Assembly: GCF_003173715.1 (NCBI RefSeq)
Contig: NZ_CP029550.1
Location: 5,906,001-5,970,000, forward strand
Reading direction: 5' to 3'
DNA: 64,000 bases
DNA from: Methylobacterium durans
Lineage (GTDB): Bacteria > Pseudomonadota > Alphaproteobacteria > Rhizobiales > Beijerinckiaceae
In this document: positions 17,772 through 26,244 of the stretch, piece after piece
How the letters are laid out: each line of letters starts with the position of its first letter
How positions within the stretch are numbered: position 1 is the stretch's first letter
Program-made: the position numbers and the translations under genes
The notes under the pieces: generated by a model
The model's database searches: none
Told to the model about the DNA's origin: nothing
What the model saw: only the letters and a program-made list of their open reading frames with translations

Positions 17772-17826
17772 CAGAGCAGATTAGCACGCCGCGCTCACAC
17801 CGGCGTGGTGCCAGCCGAACGGTTAC

Positions 17827-17834
17827 GCTTGAAC
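17827..17834. repeat. 8-bp target-site duplication of the IS66-family element (right copy)
   Basis: Second copy of GCTTGAAC directly outside the right end. Confidence 0.9.
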
Positions 17835-17915
17835 GAATGGCGACGGCGGCTCGAACGCCAGCGTTGAAGGCGGCAGCTTCGGTGCGGGTCCTGGCTTGGA
17901 CCTTTCGTGCAGCGG

Positions 17916-18461
17916 CTACCGCTCCTGGCAGCTATCAACGAGGGCCTCCAGATCGACGCGCCGGATCAGCAGCGTGCCATCAACCTTTCGCGCTGGCAGC
18001 CTCTTCGGTGAGATCAAAGCGTGAAGCTTGCTCTTGCCGATGCCTTGGATCTTTGCGGCCTCCGGGACGCGATAGGTGATGGTATCCGCGGCCACCTGCA
18101 GCGCATTATTGCGTTGCTCTCGTTGACCAAGCCCTTGCGCCCTCTGCCTCTCCATCTCGCCGAGCAAGATCTCCTGCACGACTAAGCCCGCTTCACGCTC
18201 GATCGCTCGACGGATCGTAGGCTCAGACAGGCCGTCCTGAATGAAACGCCAAACCTTCCCGGAAACGCGTGCCCCGGCCTCATCCACGATGGATTGCAAT
18301 GGCACGGCTTCTGTAGGCGTCGGCTTCTTCACGGTAACGTCTCCGATCGATGTAAGGGCGTCGATGCCATACGTGTGCAACGGCACCTCGATCCGGAAAT
18401 CGCCAGCGAACCAGCCATCAGACAGGACGATACAGCCCTCCCTCCGGAGAGCGACCGTCAC
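17916..18461 (-). CDS. Excisionase/MerR-like helix-turn-helix protein
   Basis: The ~181-residue protein ends with a DNA-binding domain: ITYRVPEAAKIQGIGKSKLHALISPKRLPARKVDGTLLIRRVDLEALV is the layout of 'excisionase-type' HTH_17 domains (split here for description: TYRVPEAAKIQGIGKSKLH; LLIRRVDLEALVDS). The N-terminal ~110 residues have no recognised domain. A GTG at 18461 is the likely start; the frame continues further upstream but would overlap the secreted-protein gene on the other strand. It was next to the 14706-15038 gene before the IS66 element inserted. Confidence 0.6.
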   Translation of the reverse strand: MTVALRREGCIVLSDGWFAGDFRIEVPLHTYGIDALTSIGDVTVKKPTPTEAVPLQSIVDEAGARVSGKVWRFIQDGLSEPTIRRAIEREAGLVVQEILLGEMERQRAQGLGQREQRNNALQVAADTITYRVPEAAKIQGIGKSKLHALISPKRLPARKVDGTLLIRRVDLEALVDSCQER

Positions 18462-18476
18462 TGATGGATGGATCCT

Positions 18477-18746
18477 ATGACCAACCGCTTTGCTTCCCTG
18501 GCTGCCGCCGTTGCCCTGAGCTTCGGCGCGATTGCGGCTCCTGCTCTTGCGCAGGCCGCAACGTTCAACGCCTGGGGCCACGAGTACGCGGTTCCCGGTT
18601 CGCGGGCGGATGTCGCCCTGAACCCGTCTCAGGGCACCTACACCGCCATGCAGACGAACTCGGTTCGCAATCGTAGCGACGCTGCCGCTTATCGCTACGC
18701 TGGCAGTCATGCAGGTGGCCCGGCCAACGATCTGCCGCGCAACTGA
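18477..18746 (+). CDS. Small secreted protein
   Basis: The 89-residue protein has a clean signal peptide (TNRFASLAAAVALSFGAIAAPALAQA, shown in part) with cleavage after AQA. The polar mature part is about 63 residues (FNAWGHEYAVPGSRADVAL; ending GGPANDLPRN). No family is recognised. A strong hairpin follows 12 bp after the stop. An ATG 9 bp upstream (18468) is an alternative start. Confidence 0.65.
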   Translation: MTNRFASLAAAVALSFGAIAAPALAQAATFNAWGHEYAVPGSRADVALNPSQGTYTAMQTNSVRNRSDAAAYRYAGSHAGGPANDLPRN

Positions 18747-18758
18747 ATCTGCTAGCCC

Positions 18759-18796
18759 CTGCAGTGGGCTGACAGTTTTACTGAAGCCCACTGCAG
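18759..18796. terminator. Strong hairpin after the secreted-protein gene
   Basis: CTGCAGTGGGCT (18759-18770) pairs perfectly with AGCCCACTGCAG (18785-18796) around a 14-base loop. There is no T-run after it, so it may be a processing or stabilising hairpin instead of a strict intrinsic terminator. Confidence 0.5.
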
Positions 18797-18947
18797 AATC
18801 CTGCGGACTGCCCCGAAGGCTCAGAGCGGATGATGCGTGCCAAACGGCACGCCGGCTTGGCCGAGGCCACCCCACATCATGAGCATACAAGAACCCTCGG
18901 CCAACCGCCTTCTGACGGAGACCGTACTTAGACGATCGGATACCGCG

Positions 18948-19034
18948 ATGTTCACACGCATCGTTTCCGCTGTTGCCGCTGCCCTTCTGACGCTTGGCGT
19001 CTTCGGCGCTTTGACCGCGTCGGCCTTCGCTTGA
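18948..19034 (+). CDS. 28-residue hydrophobic peptide
   Basis: An ATG at 18948 opens FTRIVSAVAAALLTLGVFG followed by ALTASAFA and TGA. The whole product looks like one signal peptide or membrane helix with an AxA end. It may be a tiny membrane peptide, or the start of a secreted-protein gene that has lost the rest. No clear ribosome site. Confidence 0.35.
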   Translation: MFTRIVSAVAAALLTLGVFGALTASAFA

Positions 19035-19240
19035 GGCCGCAGCACACTCAGGGATTGTGAGAGCTGCCAGTCTGCGGGCAGGTTGAGGAACTGAACGGAG
19101 GGTCCGGCTTCGGACTGAGGCTGACCCTTCGGTCAGCACCGGGGCACGCAACGCTTCGTGCCCACCGTGCCGGCCGACGATGAAGAGGCCGAGCCCCGCT
19201 TGGCAAAGCTTGCTCCGGTCGACAGCGCACTCGCTTGCGC

Positions 19241-20710
19241 CTACCGCTGAGCCGCGATCTTCTCGACGTCGGGCAGCACCCAGGCCCTCTCGAACAGCGC
19301 CCTGGTTGGGGCGTAGAGGCGGAACATCAACTCGAATTGGCGGGCCGGATCGGTCGGGATCCAGTTGGCTTCCTGACCCGCGGGTGCCTTGGGTGCGAAA
19401 TACAGGTCGACGGACCCGTCGGCGTTCGTCTGCAACCCGCCGCTGTTCGACGCTCGGCTGGCGCGGGCGACGTTCCTGATGAGGGCATGGGTCTGCCGGT
19501 CGTAGGCGGTGACGGACCAGTACTGCCCGACGGGCGGGTTTGGCGGCACGGTCAAGCGATAGGTCTCGCTGCCGTCATAGCTCTTTCCCGCCTTGTCCCG
19601 GATGTTGATCAGGTAGAACTGACCCGTGCCAAGCCGCTTGATGCCGATGTAACCGTAGCTGTATGTGAGGCCGCGCGCATCGACCGGATAGTGGTTGGGT
19701 TCGGCGAAATCCGCTTGGGCGGCTCGGACGAGTTCGGGAGGCGCCGGAAAGGTCCAGTGCGTGCCCTCAAAGAAGGGCGGCAGACCGGCGGCATATTTCG
19801 CCTCGAGCCACGCCCGCGCCTCGCGCATGCCGGAGGCGAGCGCCTGTTTCGCATCGCCGCTCGTGGCGAAGGGCTTGCCCTTCTCGATGCCGATCGCCCG
19901 CAATGGGTCGATCATGGCCCGGTCGCGGGCAAACCACGGCTCCGCTTGCACGATCCGGTCGAGCCCCTCGAAGAAGCGCTCGTCGTACCGGATCGTCGTA
20001 TCGAACACGGTGTCACCGACATCGGCGAACCGGGTTGGGGGTGGATCGGCGGCCTGAGAGAGCGGATAGACCCTGAGCCGCTTGCCGTAGGCCACCGACT
20101 TGGCGATGTCGGCGTCGGCGTGGCTGGCAAGGTTCGAGCGGAACAGGCCGTAGCTGCCGTGCGTGCCCGGACGGAGGGCGGAGTAGCCCTCGGGGACCTG
20201 GCCAGAGAAATCAGGCGGCAGCATCAGGAGCTTGATGCCGTTGCCCTTGTCGATCCCGAGGAGGCCGGCATCCTCAAGCGGCTCCTGCCACAGGTTGACG
20301 ATGTTGGCGTTCATGGATCCGCCGTCTGCCGGCGGCACTTCGATGACGATGGGCCCGACGTCCTTCGTGTTGAAGAACGCCATGAAGTAGAGCGTGTCCG
20401 GGTTGGGAGTGAGGGTCTGGTTGTGCCAGTCGAGGGGCCGACCCCAGTAGATCACCTGGTTCACCTTTCCGGCCGTCTTGGTCAGCATCTCTTGGAGCAT
20501 GAGGTCGTAATTGACGGCCGGCATGCCCCAGATCACGGCCTCGACCGCACGGCGCTCGACGGTGCGGCGGGCGAGTTCCTCCGCGGACTGGTCCTCTGCG
20601 CCCGCAAGCGATGCCAGCCCGCAGAGCAGCGCGACAACAGTTCCCACGGTCCGAACGGTTCTCCCGGACCGAAGCAGCGAAGATGACGGAAATTCGAGCC
20701 GCGTGCGCAT
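19241..20710 (-). CDS. DUF1254/DUF1214 periplasmic protein
   Basis: The ~489-residue protein has a signal-type N-terminus (VGTVVALLCGLASLAGA). The DUF1254 domain follows (VIWGMPAVNYDLML; LTPNPDTLYFMAFFNT; VIEVPPADGGSMN), then the C-terminal DUF1214 domain (GLTYSYGYIGIKRLG; FYLINIRDKAGKSYDG; YWSVTAYDRQTHAL; DLYFAPKAPAGQEANWI). Function is unknown; the two-domain form is widespread in soil Proteobacteria. The ATG at 20710 is chosen because GGAG lies 7 bp upstream. It follows a paralogue by 69 bp on the same strand, so the pair is probably an operon. Confidence 0.85.
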   Translation of the reverse strand: MRTRLEFPSSSLLRSGRTVRTVGTVVALLCGLASLAGAEDQSAEELARRTVERRAVEAVIWGMPAVNYDLMLQEMLTKTAGKVNQVIYWGRPLDWHNQTLTPNPDTLYFMAFFNTKDVGPIVIEVPPADGGSMNANIVNLWQEPLEDAGLLGIDKGNGIKLLMLPPDFSGQVPEGYSALRPGTHGSYGLFRSNLASHADADIAKSVAYGKRLRVYPLSQAADPPPTRFADVGDTVFDTTIRYDERFFEGLDRIVQAEPWFARDRAMIDPLRAIGIEKGKPFATSGDAKQALASGMREARAWLEAKYAAGLPPFFEGTHWTFPAPPELVRAAQADFAEPNHYPVDARGLTYSYGYIGIKRLGTGQFYLINIRDKAGKSYDGSETYRLTVPPNPPVGQYWSVTAYDRQTHALIRNVARASRASNSGGLQTNADGSVDLYFAPKAPAGQEANWIPTDPARQFELMFRLYAPTRALFERAWVLPDVEKIAAQR

Positions 20711-20779
20711 CGAAAAGCTCCGCATATCTGCACAAACCAGTGACGGGTGCGTGCCTGGAAGAGCGGTGTGACCGACCTG

Positions 20780-22270
20780 CTACTTGACCTCGGTGAGGTC
20801 GCCGGGCTTCCAGCTGCCGTCGAAGGCGGCCTGCTCGGGGCCGTAGATGCGGATGTAGGTGAACCACCCGCGTCCCGGCTCCGTCTTGATCCAGCGCGCC
20901 TCCTTGCCGGCCGGAGGTGTGGGCCCGACGTACAGGTCGGTTGGCTCCGTCTTCGATGCGTCCTTCAGCTCGTACAGGGAGCGGAGCGCAGCCTTGCCCT
21001 GGTCGGTTTGAACCTCGGACCGGGTCTGCGCGTCGTAGACCGTGACGGACCAGAACAGCTTGTCCGGGACCGGCTGCGGGATGAGGAGCCTGTAGGTCTT
21101 CCCGCCGTCCAGGTAGGCGCCCGTCTGATCGCGAGCGGCGAGCCAGTACAGCGAGCCGGCGCCGGCAGACCGCCGAAACATGGCCGGCGAGGTGACGATG
21201 GCCTGGGCGAACCATCGGTCCCGCGCCTCGAGGTCGATGCCCGTGGGCGTCTCGAACTGCGCGCTGCCGGGGACCAGCCCCACCCACTCCCACTTCCGGT
21301 CGGGCCAGGCGAAGCGGTCGGATCGATTGCTGTCGAAGGCGGAGACCAGCAATTGGTCGCGCCCGGTCCTGGCCGCTCGCTCGAGGATGCCCGTCATGCG
21401 CGTATCAGGCGCGAAGGGCTTGCCCTTCTCGATTCCCAGCGTCGCGAGCAGCCCGTACATCGGCAGGAATTTCGCGACCACGGGCTCTTCGTTGATGACC
21501 CGGTGCAGCACCTGCCAGAACTGGATGTTGTCCTCCCAGCGTAGGCAACTGCTGTCCATCTCGACGTCGGTCGTGTCGATGATCTGGATCGGCTGCTGAC
21601 GCTCGGCGCTCGACAGCGGGTAGACCTTGATGGCGCGAAGCGCGTCCATGGCCTTCGGAACATCGGCATTGACGGGCAGCGCCCGCACCGCCAGCAGAAT
21701 CTTGTTCGACAGGGCTCGTCCGACGAAGTAGCCGGGCGGGGGTTCGCCGCCGTGGCCCGGTGGTAGGACGAGATGCTTGCCGCCCTGGCCAGCGTCCGGT
21801 CCGGGGAGCCCGAGGTCGAGCACCCAGCCTTGGTGGTGGTCGTCGACGAGGCCGATATAGGGCCCCGGAGGCAACTCGATCACCATCGGGCCCTGCGAGA
21901 CGTCGATGACGGCGGAGCCGTAGGGCGTGTCGGAGTTCAGGGTGAAGCCGACCTGCTTCGGGCCCGCCGCGGCGATGCCCATCGCCGTGTTGTCTCCGAT
22001 GCCCGCCGCCCGGTTGCCATTGAAGATGCCCTCTACGGACACCGTCGGGTACCAGAAGCGGTAGGCCGTGACTGCGCGTGCCATATCGGCGTCGTCACGC
22101 GCCTGCGTCGAGGCCTGTGGCGTCGGATACCCGCCCGTGAAGCTGTATGGCGGCGTAGCGGATCCAGATGCCATCAGGCCCGAAGCGGCGACCGCCCCAC
22201 CCGATGCAGCCGAAGCAAGTGCGCTCCCCAAGAGCAGCCCACACAGGCTCCGACGCAGGAAGGGGTCCAT
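20780..22270 (-). CDS. DUF1254/DUF1214 periplasmic protein (paralogue)
   Basis: The 496-residue protein has a signal peptide (LCGLLLGSALASAASGGAVA), then DUF1254 (LNSDTPYGSAVIDVSQGPMVIELP in part) and a C-terminal DUF1214 domain (LYWLAARDQTGAYLDGGKTY in part; LFWSVTVYDAQTRSEV; DLYVGPTPPAGKEARWI). It shares the architecture of the next gene but is clearly diverged, so this is an old tandem duplication. The ATG at 22270 has GGGGGGAG 5 bp upstream. Confidence 0.85.
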   Translation of the reverse strand: MDPFLRRSLCGLLLGSALASAASGGAVAASGLMASGSATPPYSFTGGYPTPQASTQARDDADMARAVTAYRFWYPTVSVEGIFNGNRAAGIGDNTAMGIAAAGPKQVGFTLNSDTPYGSAVIDVSQGPMVIELPPGPYIGLVDDHHQGWVLDLGLPGPDAGQGGKHLVLPPGHGGEPPPGYFVGRALSNKILLAVRALPVNADVPKAMDALRAIKVYPLSSAERQQPIQIIDTTDVEMDSSCLRWEDNIQFWQVLHRVINEEPVVAKFLPMYGLLATLGIEKGKPFAPDTRMTGILERAARTGRDQLLVSAFDSNRSDRFAWPDRKWEWVGLVPGSAQFETPTGIDLEARDRWFAQAIVTSPAMFRRSAGAGSLYWLAARDQTGAYLDGGKTYRLLIPQPVPDKLFWSVTVYDAQTRSEVQTDQGKAALRSLYELKDASKTEPTDLYVGPTPPAGKEARWIKTEPGRGWFTYIRIYGPEQAAFDGSWKPGDLTEVK

Positions 22271-22380
22271 GTCTACTCCCCCCGAAGTTTCAGGTTTCCC
22301 GTGCTCTCAAGCCTGACTTCTCGGTCCGGGTCGAATGTAGGTCGGGAGGGCAATGCTTGTCCGTGAAGGTACGAAACGTA

Positions 22381-22560
22381 TCATAGATCAATGCCGCTCC
22401 TCGGATTTGGGCGGTCCGATCGGGCTTGCCCGCTTGGTCGGCTGTGCTCGCCCGAGCCGGAGCGCCCGAACAGGGCCGTGACCCCTCCCAGCGCCTCGAA
22501 GGAGGCCCGCAATTGGAACGCTCCCTGGCTGTGTTCGACCGCGACGAGAAGACTGCGCAT
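22381..22560 (-). pseudogene. modC: Truncated molybdate ABC transporter ATPase (modC remnant)
   Basis: From an ATG at 22560 the minus strand reads RSLLVAVEHSQGAFQLRASF, then GGVTALFGRSGSG, which is the ModC N-terminus up to the first half of its Walker A motif. The sequence then becomes unrelated (EHSRPSGQ...) and stops at 22381. The remaining ~170-300 residues of an ABC ATPase (lysine of Walker A, signature, Walker B, TOBE) are missing. It overlaps the modB remnant end, as intact modB-modC pairs do. Confidence 0.7.
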
Positions 22561-22984
22561 GCGGCGAGCCGGCGCGTGGCACCCCGCGCAAGAAGCTCGG
22601 AGAGCGCAAGCGCGACCATCGAGACGGCGATCGACGCGAGCGACAGGCGCATCGCCCGCACCATCAGGGGGAAGCCCATCACCGCGCGGGCAAGCGCCGC
22701 CCCCGTCCAGCGGAAGGCGAAGGCGACGCCGAACTCGGCGAGAAATGCTCCGACCGGCCAGCGCCGCCCGAACGCGAGGAGGAGCAATTAGCCGGTCACG
22801 ACCGGGGGCAGCACGAGAGGCAGATGGACCACCTGTCGAGCACCGTCTTGCCCCAGAACCGTCCCCGCGCCAGCAGGTAGGCGACCCCGAGGCCCAGGAT
22901 CAAACTCGCCAGCGTGCCGGTGGTGGCGACGAGCAGGCTGAGCCGCAGCGCCGTCCATTCCTCGGGCGTGAGCCAGTCCGTCAC
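22561..22984 (-). pseudogene. modB: Decayed molybdate ABC permease (modB)
   Basis: The minus strand begins TDWLTPEEWTALRLSLLVATTGTL and continues ...GVAYLLARGRFWGKTVLD, the ModB N-terminus. Near 22828-22836 the frame shifts: the continuation VVHLPLVLPPVVTG is in another frame and is followed by a TAA (22788-22790), where family members have Tyr. After it come LLLLAFGRRWPVGAFLAEFG and FRWTGAALARAVMGFPLMVRAMRLSL, then a jump straight to a C-terminal-like VSMVALALSELLARGATRRL. The middle of the permease, including the EAA loop, is gone. Three independent lesions make it non-functional. Confidence 0.8.
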
Positions 22985-23771
22985 TGCTCGGCGGTGGCCG
23001 ATCGGTTCAGCACCGTGAAGCCCTGCTTCTCGAAGGCCGCCTTGGCCCCCGGCCCGCGCAGGTAGGCCAGCAGCGCTGCCGCATACGGGTTCGCCGAATC
23101 CTTGGTGATGGCGACCGGGTAAACGATGGGGGGTGGCTGTCGGCCGGGAAGGTCGCCACCACCTTCACGTTCGGATCGGCGGCCGCGTCGGTGGCATAGA
23201 CGATGCCGAGTGGCGCCTCGCCGCGGGAGACGAGGAGCAGGGCAGCCCGCACGCTCTCGGCCTGCGCGACCCTGTCCTTCACGCCCGCCCACGCACCGAG
23301 CTTCTCCAGGGCCGCCTTGCCGTACTTGCCGGCCGGCACCGCCTCGACATTGCCCATGGCGAGACGGCCCGAGCCGAGCACCGCGGCGAGGTCGAGGCCC
23401 GGTGCCATCGTGACGCCGATGGTCGCGTCCTTCGGAGCGATCAGCACGATGCTGTTGGACAGAAGGCTCACCCTTGTGTCGGCGCGGATCAGGTCCTTCT
23501 TGGCGAGGAAATCCATCCAGTCGAGGTCCGCGGAGAAGAACAGGTCGGCCGGCGCGCCCTGCTCGATCTGTTTGGCCAGCGTGTTCGAGGCCGCGAAGGA
23601 GATCTTGGGCGCAGGCTTGCCGTCCTTGGCATAGCTGGCGGCGATGTCGTCGAGGGCGTTCTTGAGGCTCGCCGCCGCGAACACGGTCGGCGCCTCCGCC
23701 GCTCGCGCCGGGAGCGGTCCCAGGACGGCACCGAGGACGAGGCCGGCCACGAAGCCGGCGCGAGTGAACGT
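22981..23771 (-). pseudogene. modA: Molybdate-binding protein gene (modA), frameshifted and fused at its front
   Basis: The frame carries ModA features: signal-like TRAGFVAGLVLGAVLGPLPARA, then PTVFAAASLKNALDDIAASY (AASL oxyanion contacts), FAASNTLAKQIEQGAPADLF and GIVYATDAAADP. Near 23128-23133 a six-base G run (C run on the coding strand) is one short, so the normal end VYPVAITKDSANPYAAALLAYL is in another frame, ending at 22981. The original modA start is missing; the gene is instead joined in frame to an alcohol dehydrogenase fragment at 23772. Confidence 0.8.
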
Positions 23772-23984
23772 ACGCGTGATGCGGCCGACGATCTCGTGGC
23801 CGGGCACGCAGGGATGGAGGGTGTTCTGCCACTCGTTGCGGGCCTGATGCAGGTCCGAGTGGCAGACGCCGCAATAGGCGATCTCGATCTCGACGTCGCT
23901 CGGGCCCGGATCGCGGCGCTCGAAGGTGAAGGGAGCGCGCGGCGCCTCGGCGCTCGCGTCGGCGTAGCCCGTGCAAGTGAACAT
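23772..23984 (-). pseudogene. N-terminal fragment of a zinc alcohol dehydrogenase fused to modA
   Basis: From an ATG at 23984 the first 71 codons give FTFERRDPGPSDVEIEIAYCG, CGVCHSDLHQARNEW and VPGHEIVGRITR, the N-terminus of MDR zinc alcohol dehydrogenases (YahK/AdhC type) with the first catalytic zinc Cys and the GHE motif. At 23771 the frame passes directly into the modA signal sequence. The NAD-binding domain is missing, so no dehydrogenase activity is possible. A deletion joining two unrelated genes is the simplest origin. Confidence 0.8.
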
Positions 23985-24188
23985 GCGATCTTGGCTCCGT
24001 GCTGGTTTCCGGTGGTCACGCCGACGGCGAAGCTTGTCCCCTTGCGACGCTATATACATCCAGGCATAGCCATGACCAGAGGGCCGCGAACGGCAGCGAA
24101 CGCGTCGCGAGGACAACCCGGACGCGCGGATGGCCCACAGGAGAGGACGTGCAGGATCGTATCACGAGGGCCGGAGCCGAACTGCCGG

Positions 24189-24356
24189 ATGGCGAGCCGA
24201 CCTTCGCCCTTCGCCCTTCTGCCTCTGCAGGACAACGCGATGCTCTCCGGCTTGGCGGGAGCCGATGCGCTCGTGGTTCGGGCAGCTGGAGCACCGGCCG
24301 CCCCGATCGGTGAAGCCGTCGCAATCGTCCGCTTCGATCGGCTGCCCGGCTTCTGA
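24189..24356 (+). pseudogene. moeA: C-terminal remnant of moeA
   Basis: The last ~55 codons of a plus-strand frame read LPLQDNAMLSGLAGADALVV and GEAVAIVRFDRLPGF before TGA at 24354. This matches the C-terminal domain IV of molybdopterin molybdenumtransferase MoeA, where a short ...SGLAxADALVVRPAG... helix-strand ends the protein. No catalytic domain is present upstream. With mod genes beside it, it is a relic of a molybdenum gene cluster. Confidence 0.55.
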
Positions 24357-24368
24357 GGCCGGGGCGGC

Positions 24369-24392
24369 CCGGCTCCGCCCGGGCGGAGCCGG
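24369..24392. terminator. 24-bp perfect palindrome after the aldehyde dehydrogenase gene
   Basis: CCGGCTCCGCCC/GGGCGGAGCCGG lies 8 bp beyond the aldehyde dehydrogenase stop. It could form a very stable hairpin, but no T-run follows on the minus strand, so termination is plausible but not certain. Confidence 0.45.
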
Positions 24393-24399
24393 ACGCGTT

Positions 24400-25932
24400 T
24401 CAGAGGCTGCCGAGGCGCGTGGTGATGGCTTTGGTCTCGAGGTAGTTTGAGAGCACGGCCTGTCCCATCTCGCGGCCCCAGCCGGACTGCTTGTAGCCGC
24501 CGAACGGCAGGGCGGCGTCGAAGACGTGGTAGCAGTTCACCCAGACGGTGCCGGCGCGCAGCCGATGTGCGACCTGCTGGGCGCGGCCCGTATCCCTGCC
24601 CCAGACGCCGGCCGCGAGGCCGTAGACCGAGTTGTTCGCCTCCGCGATCAGCGCGTCGTCGACCTCGTCGTAAGGGGTTGCCACCAGGACCGGCCCGAAG
24701 ATCTCCTCGCGCACCACCTTCATGTTCGGGTTGGTGTCGGTGAGGATCGTCGGCGGCACGAAGTAGCCCTTGCCGGAAGGAACCGCGTTGCCGCAGGAGA
24801 CGGTCCGGGCGCCCTCGGCTCGCCCGGATTCCAGGTAGCCGGTCACGCGCTCGTATTGCACGGAGGAGACGAGCGGTCCCATCTCGGTGTCGACCGCGAG
24901 CCCATGGCCGAGACGGATCTTACCGGCCTCGGCCGCGATGCCCTCCACCACTTGGTCGAAGAGCGAGCGGTGCACGAACAGCCGCGAGCCGGCGTTGCAG
25001 CACTGTCCGTGATTGAAGAAGATCGCCGCGTTGGCGCCGGGAATGGCCAGCGAGAGGTCGGCGTCCGGCAGGATGATGTTGGGCGACTTGCCGCCGAGCT
25101 CCAGCGAGACCCGTTTGAGGTCGTTGGCCGCGGCCCGCACGATGATCTTGCCGACCTCCGTCGAGCCGGTGAAGGCGACCTTGTTGACGTCCGGGTGGGC
25201 GGCGAGCGGCGCGCCGGCGGTCTCGCCGAAGCCAGCGATGATGTTGACGACGCCGTCCGGCAGGCCGGCTTCCAGGAGCAGCTCGCCGAGGCGCAGGGCC
25301 GACAGCGGTGTTTCCTCGGCCACCTTGAGCACCACGGTGCAGCCGGTGGTGAGCGCCGGCGCGAGCTTCCAGGCCGCCATCAGGAGCGGGAAATTCCACG
25401 GGATGATCTGGCCCACCACGCCGATCGGCTCGGGGCGCGTCACGGAGAAGAAGTCGGAGCCGGGGGCAGCGAGCGCCGAGATCGGGATGGTTTTGCCCTC
25501 GATCTTGGTCGCCCAGCCGGACATGTAGTGGAACATGTCGGCTGAGAGCGCCACGTCGGCAGCCTTGGCCACGGCCTTCGGCTTGCCGTTGTCGATGGCC
25601 TCGAGCGCGGCGAGCTCGTCGGCGTGCTCGAGGATCAGGTCGCCGATCTTGTGCAGCAGGCGTCCGCGGGCGGACGGCGTCATCCTCGGCCAGGGCCCGC
25701 TCTCGAAGGCGCGGCGGGCGGCCTTCACGGCGAGGTCGACATCGGCCTTGTCGCCCTCGGCGACCTTGGCGATGATCTCGCCGGTGGCCGGGTCGGTGAC
25801 GTCGAAGGTCTTGCCGGACTGCGCCGGCACCCACTTGCCGTCGATCAGGAGGAGCCGGTCCTGCGAGAGCCATTCGCGGATCTCCGGCGGAATGTCCGGT
25901 GTCGGAGCGGAAACGTCTGCGCGCACGTTCAT
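24400..25932 (-). CDS. NAD(P)-dependent aldehyde dehydrogenase
   Basis: The 510-residue cytoplasmic ALDH is complete. Asn of the oxyanion hole is in PWNFPLLMAAWKLAPAL, the cofactor loop is FTGSTEVGK, the general base Glu is in LELGGKSPNI, and the catalytic Cys is in FFNHGQCCNAGSRLFVH. The ending PFGGYKQSGWGREMG is typical of the betaine/phenylacetaldehyde/aliphatic ALDH class (about 490-510 residues). The substrate cannot be told from sequence. GGGAG lies 7 bp before the ATG at 25932. It is divergent from modE. Confidence 0.92.
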   Translation of the reverse strand: MNVRADVSAPTPDIPPEIREWLSQDRLLLIDGKWVPAQSGKTFDVTDPATGEIIAKVAEGDKADVDLAVKAARRAFESGPWPRMTPSARGRLLHKIGDLILEHADELAALEAIDNGKPKAVAKAADVALSADMFHYMSGWATKIEGKTIPISALAAPGSDFFSVTRPEPIGVVGQIIPWNFPLLMAAWKLAPALTTGCTVVLKVAEETPLSALRLGELLLEAGLPDGVVNIIAGFGETAGAPLAAHPDVNKVAFTGSTEVGKIIVRAAANDLKRVSLELGGKSPNIILPDADLSLAIPGANAAIFFNHGQCCNAGSRLFVHRSLFDQVVEGIAAEAGKIRLGHGLAVDTEMGPLVSSVQYERVTGYLESGRAEGARTVSCGNAVPSGKGYFVPPTILTDTNPNMKVVREEIFGPVLVATPYDEVDDALIAEANNSVYGLAAGVWGRDTGRAQQVAHRLRAGTVWVNCYHVFDAALPFGGYKQSGWGREMGQAVLSNYLETKAITTRLGSL

Positions 25933-25941
25933 CGCGCTTCT

Positions 25942-25979
25942 CCCTATACGTTTCGCGAGTTCAGATCGCTCGCGATAGG
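25942..25979. promoter_or_regulatory. Interrupted inverted repeat upstream of the aldehyde dehydrogenase gene
   Basis: TCGCGAG (25953-25959) and CTCGCGA (25969-25975) form a 7-bp dyad 21 bp before the start codon, flanked by CCTAT and ATAGG. It may be an operator or a 5' leader hairpin. Confidence 0.35.
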
Positions 25980-26244
25980 AAGTCTATGGCAACCGTTACC
26001 CTGCCAGCAATGCATTTCAACTAGATTTGACGGACTCTATATTTCAGGCAACGACGGCCGTGAGGCGCCAGGTGTCCGGGCGCGCTACAGAAGCCGCCAT
26101 GCTCAGGCAATCAAGCAAGCGACGCGCCGTATCCGCCATGATATAACCCGGCAGACACCGCTGGCAACGCGATGATGTGGCTTTCCTGGCAGCCCACTGC
26201 CATCCGGGTCGGCAGTCGGTCGCGCAGGCCCATGGAACGCATCG

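Larger units (their letters stand above)
15063..17826 (+). mobile_element. IS66-family insertion sequence carrying a DUF6429 passenger gene (2764 bp)
   Basis: The left end starts GTAAGCGGTGTTCG and the right end, read inward, GTAACCGTTCGGC, sharing the GTAA-CG terminus of IS66 elements. The flanking 8-bp duplication is perfect. Within are tnpA, tnpB and tnpC in the usual order, and after tnpC, convergent with it, a DUF6429 gene. The borders show that this fourth gene is inside the element. Confidence 0.92.
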
